Source: Chloroflexota bacterium (GTDB taxonomy: Bacteria > Chloroflexota > Dehalococcoidia > UBA2247 > RBG-13-53-26). Taken from it: 63,855 nucleotides of DNA. Positions 59,290 to 63,855 of the stretch are shown here, one piece after another; position 1 is the first letter of the stretch; the number at the start of each line of letters is the position of its first letter. Under the pieces are notes generated by a model, which worked only from the letters and a program-made list of their open reading frames with translations, made no database searches and was not told where the DNA came from. The translations under genes and the position numbers were made by a program. The stretch spans positions 1 through 63,855 of the forward strand of contig VGOM01000011.1 in NCBI GenBank assembly GCA_016875915.1, given 5' to 3'.

Positions 59290-61259
59290 GCTAGCACCCC
59301 TTCAATCTCAGCTATGATTTGCTCGGCGGTGAAGTGCCTGCCGCTTATGATCCCGCTGGGACAGGCGGCCACACACACGCCGCAGCCTTTGCACAGCGCA
59401 TCGTTGACGCGGGAGACCTTCTTCTCCTCGTCGAAGGTGATCGAGCTGAACGGGCAGAGGTCGTTGCAGATGCGGCAACCGGAGCAGCGCTCCTCGTCAA
59501 TGTGGGCCGTAGCCGCCTCCACCTCCACCTTGCCCTTGCTGATCATGGCCAGCGCCCGGGCGGCTGCCGCGGACGCCTGGGCCACCGTATCCGGGATGTC
59601 CTTCGGTCCCTGGCAGCAGCCGGCAACGAACACACCGTCGGTGGTTGTGGCCACCGGGTCCAGCTTGGGATGACGCTCCAGATAGAAGCCGTCCGCGCTG
59701 CGGCTGATGCCCAGCTTTCGAGCGGTGTTCTCGGCGTCAGCCTGCGGTTCGAGGGCAACACAGAGGATCACCATATCCACCGGCACCCTCATCACATTGC
59801 CCAGAAGGGAATCCTCGGCCAGGACGATCAGTTTGCCCTTCTCTTCATCGCTGATGGCCCGGTCAGTGACTTCGCCCACCTTCCCCCGGATGAACTTGAC
59901 GCCCTCCTCGGACAAGCGCTTGTAGAACTCCTCATAGCCCTTGCCGAAGCACCTCATATCGATGTACATCTGGTACACATCGGCCTCGGTCTTCTCCTTG
60001 ATAAGGTGGGAGTACTTCAGGGCGTACATGCAGCACACCCGGGAGCAGTACTCGTGGTACTTCTCATCACGGCTCCCGATGCAGTGGGCGATGGCGATGC
60101 TGGTCGGCGTTGAGCCGTCCTTGAGCTGGATCTTGCCGCCGGTAGGTCCGGCCGAGCTGACCAGCCGCTCGAACTCCAGGCTGGTGATCACGTTGTCCAA
60201 CCTGCCGTACCCGTAATGGGCCATGGGGGTCGGGTCGAACACACCGTAGCCTGTGGACGCAATGATGGCGCCCACATCGATTTCCACAATCTCGTCCTTC
60301 TGCTCGAAATCGATGGCCCCGGGCTCGCAGAACTTCTCACAGGCACGGCACTTGCCCTTGATGAAGTAGGTGCATTCCTCGGCTACGATGACCGGCACGT
60401 TGGGCACTGCCTGGGCGAAGGGGGTGTAGATGGCCTTCCTCTTGCCTATGCCGGCATCGAACTCGCTGTCCACCCTGATGGGGCACTTGGTCTGACATAT
60501 GCCGCAGCCGGTGCACTTCTCTTCGTCAACGTACTTGGCCTTCTTCCTGACCTTCACCTTGAAGTTGCCGACATAGCCGGAGATCTCCTCCACCTCGCTG
60601 TAGACCATGAGTTCGATGTTGGGATGAGAGCCGGCCTGGGTCATCTTGGGGGTGAGGATACAGGAGGAGCAATCCAGCGTGGGGAAGGTCTTGTCCAGTT
60701 GCGCCATGTGCCCGCCAACGCTGGGCGTCTTCTCCACAAGATAGACCTTGTAGCCGCCATCGGCGATCTCCAGAGCGGCCTGAATCCCGGCGATGCCTCC
60801 CCCAATGACCAGAGTATTGGGGTTGATCTCCACCTCCCGCTTTTCCAACGGCTCCTGGTGAACCACACGGCTCACCGCGCCGCTGACCAGCGCCTTGGCC
60901 TTCACAGTGGCCAGGGCCGCGTCCTCGGTCACCCACGAGCACTGCTCTCTGATGTTGGCCTGCTGGAAGAGGTAGGGGTTCAGCCCTGCCTCCTGGCAGG
61001 CACGCCGGAAGGTCAGCTCATGGAGAGAAGGAGAGCAGCAGGCGACCACCACCCGGTTCAGTCCCAGGTGCTTGATGTCCTCCTTGATGATGTTCTGGCC
61101 CGGATCGGAGCACATGTAGACGTAGTCCTTCACCGCCGCCACCGAAGGCAGACCCTGAGCGTAGGCTGCCACATCCTTCACATCTACGACACCCGCGATG
61201 TTGCTGCCGCAGTGACAGATGTAAACGCCGACTTTGGCCTTGTTCTTTGTCATCTTCAT
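59286..61259 (-). CDS. hdrA: HdrA-like electron-bifurcating subunit
   Basis: 657 residues, the usual HdrA length. The N-terminus has VYICHCGSNIAGVVD and VVACCSPSLHE, the extra cluster domain. The FAD site is VIGGGIAGIQAALEIADGG, followed by the HdrA Cys-rich block LDCSSCILTPKM. Ferredoxin motifs are CTGCGICQTKCP, CRACEKFCEPGA, CSGCRICNDLCP and CKGCGVCVAACP. The flavin is thought to split electron pairs from H2 between a disulfide-type acceptor and ferredoxin. GAGGGAG precedes the start, with ATG at 61259 or 61253. Confidence 0.95.
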   Translation of the reverse strand: MKMTKNKAKVGVYICHCGSNIAGVVDVKDVAAYAQGLPSVAAVKDYVYMCSDPGQNIIKEDIKHLGLNRVVVACCSPSLHELTFRRACQEAGLNPYLFQQANIREQCSWVTEDAALATVKAKALVSGAVSRVVHQEPLEKREVEINPNTLVIGGGIAGIQAALEIADGGYKVYLVEKTPSVGGHMAQLDKTFPTLDCSSCILTPKMTQAGSHPNIELMVYSEVEEISGYVGNFKVKVRKKAKYVDEEKCTGCGICQTKCPIRVDSEFDAGIGKRKAIYTPFAQAVPNVPVIVAEECTYFIKGKCRACEKFCEPGAIDFEQKDEIVEIDVGAIIASTGYGVFDPTPMAHYGYGRLDNVITSLEFERLVSSAGPTGGKIQLKDGSTPTSIAIAHCIGSRDEKYHEYCSRVCCMYALKYSHLIKEKTEADVYQMYIDMRCFGKGYEEFYKRLSEEGVKFIRGKVGEVTDRAISDEEKGKLIVLAEDSLLGNVMRVPVDMVILCVALEPQADAENTARKLGISRSADGFYLERHPKLDPVATTTDGVFVAGCCQGPKDIPDTVAQASAAAARALAMISKGKVEVEAATAHIDEERCSGCRICNDLCPFSSITFDEEKKVSRVNDALCKGCGVCVAACPSGIISGRHFTAEQIIAEIEGVLA

Positions 61260-61265
61260 CTCCCT

Positions 61266-62426
61266 CTAGGCCGAAATGGCCTCTTCAACAAGCTCGGTGA
61301 TGTCGGCTATCCTGAGGCTCTCGCTCTTGCCTGAACTCAGCAGGCTATCCTCGAAATTGACCATGCAGTAGGGGCAGTAGACCGCCAGCACACTGGCGCC
61401 GATTTCCAGCGCCTGTTCGATTCGGGTCTCGGCAAACCTCTCACCCTTCAGAGTCTCCTGCCAAAGCCTGCCAGCGCAGCCGCCGCAGCACAGGGCATAC
61501 TGGCAGGTGTTCCGCATCTCAACCAGTTCCAGCCCCGGTATGCTCTGCAGTATCTGCCTCGGCTCATCGTACATGCCTGCGTAGCGCCCCAGGCAGCAGG
61601 AATCGTGGTAGGTCACCCGCTTGCCCAGTCGCTTGGTGGGCTTTATTCTGCCCTCCTCGATAAGGGTGCTGATGTATTGCGCCGTATGAATCACCTCGAA
61701 GTTACCGCCGAACTCACCGTATTCGTCCCTGAAGGTGTGCAGGCAGTGCGGCGAGGTCACCAGGATCTTCTTCACCCCCGCCTGCTGGAAGACCTCGATG
61801 TTGGTCCGGGCCAGGCTCTGGTACAGGCTTTCATGGCCGGCCTTGCGGAGGCTCTCGCCGCAGCAGACCTGCTCTGCCCCGAGTATGCCGAAGTCGACCT
61901 TGGCTTTCTTCAGGATGTTGACCGCCGCCCGGGAGATGGCGCGGCACCGGGAATCATAGCACTGATAGCAGCAGGCGAAGTACAGGAACTCCGTATCCTT
62001 GGTGAATGTCTTGACGTCCAGGCTCTTGGCCCAGTCATTCCGCTTCTCCCGCGGCTCACCTAAGGGATTGCCCACGCCTGCCAGGTTCTTGTCCGCGATG
62101 CGCAAAGCATGTGGGACTACGCCGGCACCAACATCCATGACTACCCTGCGGATAGCCCTGATCACCTTCGGCACATCCACACCGCGGGGGCAGCGATCAA
62201 CGCAAAGCCGGCACCCAACACAACGCCATATCTCCTGGTCTTCAAAGTCCACAAGTCCCATTTGCGCCTTATGGATCAGCTTGCGAATCGTGAAAGTGGT
62301 CACCTGATTCCAGGGGCATATGGCCGTACACGTGCCACACTGGTAGCACTCCCGCAGCATCTCGCCCCCCTGCTGCAGCAGAATCTCGGCCACTTCTTGT
62401 GACGGGGTCACTGTTTCTGTGGTCAA
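61266..62426 (-). CDS. HdrD-like protein (HdrC-HdrB fusion)
   Basis: 386 residues. The N-terminal HdrC-like part has two [4Fe-4S] motifs, CYQCGTCTAICP and CVGCRLCVDRCP. The C-terminal HdrB-like part has two CCG domains: VCCGESLRKAG with SPHCLHTF, and CCLGRYAG, CCGGCAGRLW with YCPYCMVNF. In the first CCG the usual CxxC is SPHC, one Cys short, as in many HdrD-type proteins. It would carry the site that reduces a disulfide or related acceptor. The start is TTG at 62426 with AGAGGAGG upstream. It is first in the operon, seven bases before hdrA. Confidence 0.9.
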   Translation of the reverse strand: MTTETVTPSQEVAEILLQQGGEMLRECYQCGTCTAICPWNQVTTFTIRKLIHKAQMGLVDFEDQEIWRCVGCRLCVDRCPRGVDVPKVIRAIRRVVMDVGAGVVPHALRIADKNLAGVGNPLGEPREKRNDWAKSLDVKTFTKDTEFLYFACCYQCYDSRCRAISRAAVNILKKAKVDFGILGAEQVCCGESLRKAGHESLYQSLARTNIEVFQQAGVKKILVTSPHCLHTFRDEYGEFGGNFEVIHTAQYISTLIEEGRIKPTKRLGKRVTYHDSCCLGRYAGMYDEPRQILQSIPGLELVEMRNTCQYALCCGGCAGRLWQETLKGERFAETRIEQALEIGASVLAVYCPYCMVNFEDSLLSSGKSESLRIADITELVEEAISA

Positions 62427-63123
62427 CGCCTTCCTCCTCTGTTGTCGTTCACACTGCTCCTGTTCTCATGGAATCTGTCTTCCCTGTACCTCCCCGCCAC
62501 GCAACGTCAACTGCGAGGTGCCGTGGTCTGCAGCGGGCGCGGAGATCAGCGCACTTGCGGTGCTTGCCGCGCAGTCACTGCGGGAAGACGCCAGACTCGG
62601 GGTCAAGACTGCCCGGACGGCTCAAGTCCGTACCCGGCCAAAGGAAGGCGGCATCTGTCCTCCTCTGGCCAGCTCAAAGGGGGACTTGAGGTGCGGAAGC
62701 ACGCGGCTGGTTCACGGAGGACCGATTGACTGAACGTTCGGCATGACTGCAACTCCCTTCAGATTGTCCGGCTTCCCTTTTCTGTCGTGGGTTCGCTATG
62801 CAAAGCATGTCCGCCAATATGCATGCGCATGCACCGGGAATTGCCCGGGATCACACAGGGGGGAGAAGAGGATTGTGAGGAGATTCGCTGTGCAATACTG
62901 CGTATCGCCACAGCGGTGATGAAAGCCTTTGTCCAGGACCCTATCATGAAGCCCGGCTGACCTTCAACTGGCAGTGAGCAAGGCACCCGGGCGTAGGACA
63001 AACCATTGCGTTCAATCTACCCTGCGGTATTGTAGCAACCCGAGAGATGTTCTGCAAATCAATGCGGTGCCGGGCATCCCGCCCCGGAGCCAGCCTCGGG
63101 CCAAACCTGCGTATACCCCGGCT
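62427..63123. other. About 700-base intergenic region upstream of the hdr operon
   Basis: No frame has convincing codon use or a ribosome-binding site. It must hold the promoter of the hdr-mvh operon, but I see only a weak candidate (minus strand TTGACG near 62505). Small inverted repeats occur, such as GGAC-ggctcaa-GTCC near 62613, but none resembles a known riboswitch. Confidence 0.4.
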
Positions 63124-63492
63124 TCATCCGGCTTGTCGGCGCGCCAGTTCAGCATCCAGATCTCGAATGCGTTTGGACATCTTCTGCAGTATCCGAAAGG
63201 CCAAGGAAGGATCCTCATGCACATGACGGAGAAAGGTCTTCCTGTCGACCGTAAGCGCTCTCACTTCGCCCAAGGCCCTGACGGTCGCCGAGCGTTTCTC
63301 CCGATCGAAGAGCGCCATCTCCCCAAAGACATCTCCCTCCTGGAGCACAGCGAGCCGGGACTCCCTGCCGGCTTCGCTTCTGACCACCTCAGCCCGCCCC
63401 GCCTGGATCACATACATGCAGTCTCCAGCCTCTCCCTGGCGCACGATCTCGTCACCGTCACGATACAGCTTGCCCAGAGCACTCATCTCCAT
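63124..63492 (-). CDS. Cyclic-nucleotide-binding (CAP-type) domain protein
   Basis: 122 residues from the ATG at 63492 (GGAGG upstream). A single cNMP-binding beta-roll: YRDGDEIVRQGEAGDCMYVI, then LQEGDVFGEMALFDREKRSATV with the phosphate-binding cassette (GEMALFDREKRSAT). The final helix is RILQKMSKRIRDLDAEL. No DNA-binding helix-turn-helix follows, so it is probably a regulatory subunit rather than a transcription factor. It follows the partial gene at 63506 by 13 bases and may be cotranscribed. Confidence 0.87.
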   Translation of the reverse strand: MEMSALGKLYRDGDEIVRQGEAGDCMYVIQAGRAEVVRSEAGRESRLAVLQEGDVFGEMALFDREKRSATVRALGEVRALTVDRKTFLRHVHEDPSLAFRILQKMSKRIRDLDAELARRQAG

Positions 63493-63505
63493 GACATCCT
63501 CCGCA

Positions 63506-63855
63506 TCAGGGCTTGTGTTCCCCGCTGTCCCCGCGTTTCGATGGCCAGCATCCGATGGCCACATTGCCCAGAAAACCCGCCGTCAGGCCGGGGTGAAGCG
63601 TGCGCTTGAACACCTCACGATAGGGAGCACTGCCCGTGAAGGTATCCCACAGAACCATGCTCATCCTCCGCTGAGCGCCCTTCTTCTTCTGTTCGTTTGA
63701 AACTGTGCGTAGAAGGCCGCGTCGGGCGAATCTCCTCTTCTGAATCAGCTCGGTAGCCGTGAACACGACCCTCCCCAACCGGTTGTCCCTGAGAAAGCCC
63801 TGGCATACCGGCCAGTAGTGGTCCCGGAAATCACCGGCAGAGATCCCGTGGAAGA
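63506..63855 (-). CDS. Partial gene cut by right edge, function unknown
   Basis: The minus-strand frame is open from the right edge to the stop at 63506, so at least 115 C-terminal residues are seen and the start lies outside the window. Readable blocks are HYWPVCQGFLRDNRLGRVVF, ELIQKRRFARRG, and MVLWDTFTGSAPYREVF followed by LHPGLTAGFLGNVAIG. The last block looks like a membrane-associated or FAD-enzyme C-terminus, but I cannot name the family. The coding case rests on the uninterrupted frame and the tight link to the next gene. Confidence 0.55.
   Translation of the reverse strand, partial: FHGISAGDFRDHYWPVCQGFLRDNRLGRVVFTATELIQKRRFARRGLLRTVSNEQKKKGAQRRMSMVLWDTFTGSAPYREVFKRTLHPGLTAGFLGNVAIGCWPSKRGDSGEHKP

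Noticed and set aside
1-63855. tRNA and rRNA genes
   Set aside because: I looked for T-loop sequences (GGTTCRANTC and complement) and rRNA-like blocks. The few partial matches, for example near 28070 and 10818, lie inside protein genes and lack cloverleaf arms.

Overview
The window is about 64 kb of GC-rich bacterial chromosome. It is densely coding, with short operons on both strands and no rRNA, tRNA, phage structural genes, insertion sequence or CRISPR array that I could recognise. The gene mix is an MvhADG-HdrA-HdrD-like hydrogenase/heterodisulfide reductase operon, BcrA/BcrD-type activator ATPases, GYD-domain and other small unknown proteins, many SDR enzymes, tandem PAC2 proteins, a bacterial ERG2/sigma-1 homologue and large repeat-bearing surface proteins. 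This suggests an uncultured anaerobic member of the Chloroflexota, most likely Dehalococcoidia-like. That placement is inference from gene content only.

Layout. 0-13.6 kb: a Pro/Ala-rich protein cut by the left edge, a GNAT, a fibronectin-like repeat protein, GpsA with a long basic tail, a GYD protein, two nucleotide-sugar-epimerase-like SDRs, several small conserved proteins, a DHA2 exporter and a TrkA-C membrane protein. 13.6-15.9 kb: a poorly coding, partly decayed stretch with hairpins, a frameshifted small gene and an orphan AbrB/MazE-type antitoxin. 16-21 kb: an SDR, a PH-like membrane protein, a SnoaL/NTF2-like protein next to an ERG2/sigma-1 homologue, a Rieske ferredoxin and two tandem BcrA/BcrD-type ATPases. 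21-31.7 kb: an MFS transporter, a cation diffusion facilitator preceded by a very probable NiCo (czcD) riboswitch, an overlapping HAD / epoxide-hydrolase-like pair, a large NodB-like/PKD/fibronectin surface protein, a DMT transporter, YjbQ and small proteins. 31.8-39.8 kb: a tight five-gene operon (ABC ATPase, ABC permease, Sir2, SDR, transglutaminase-like) and then a 1283-residue metallopeptidase with seven Ig-like repeats. 39.8-48.2 kb: an IscA-like protein, two PAC2 proteins, NAD synthetase, a TM2 protein and a ThDP enzyme with a D-2-hydroxyacid dehydrogenase. 48.4-54.8 kb: a TPR protein, a six-PAS HD-GYP phosphodiesterase and two zinc-ribbon membrane proteins. 54.8-63.9 kb: an ADP-forming acyl-CoA synthetase alpha-type protein, the Mvh/Hdr operon, a cyclic-nucleotide-binding-domain protein and a gene cut by the right edge.

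How the parts work together. The Mvh/Hdr operon encodes a probable soluble H2-linked, flavin-based electron-bifurcating complex. The tandem activator ATPases imply a low-potential radical dehydratase or benzoyl-CoA-reductase-type enzyme encoded elsewhere. Three large secreted proteins with a shared C-terminal membrane-anchor design point to an elaborate cell surface.

The most novel signal is a pair of structured leader RNAs at 6779-6849 and 28680-28749, both on the minus strand. They share a 9-bp hairpin whose stem differs between copies but stays paired, a nearly invariant 14-base loop, a linker complementary to that loop (possible pseudoknot) and a terminator-like hairpin just before a start codon. 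This looks like an undescribed riboswitch or attenuator class controlling a surface protein and a small membrane protein.
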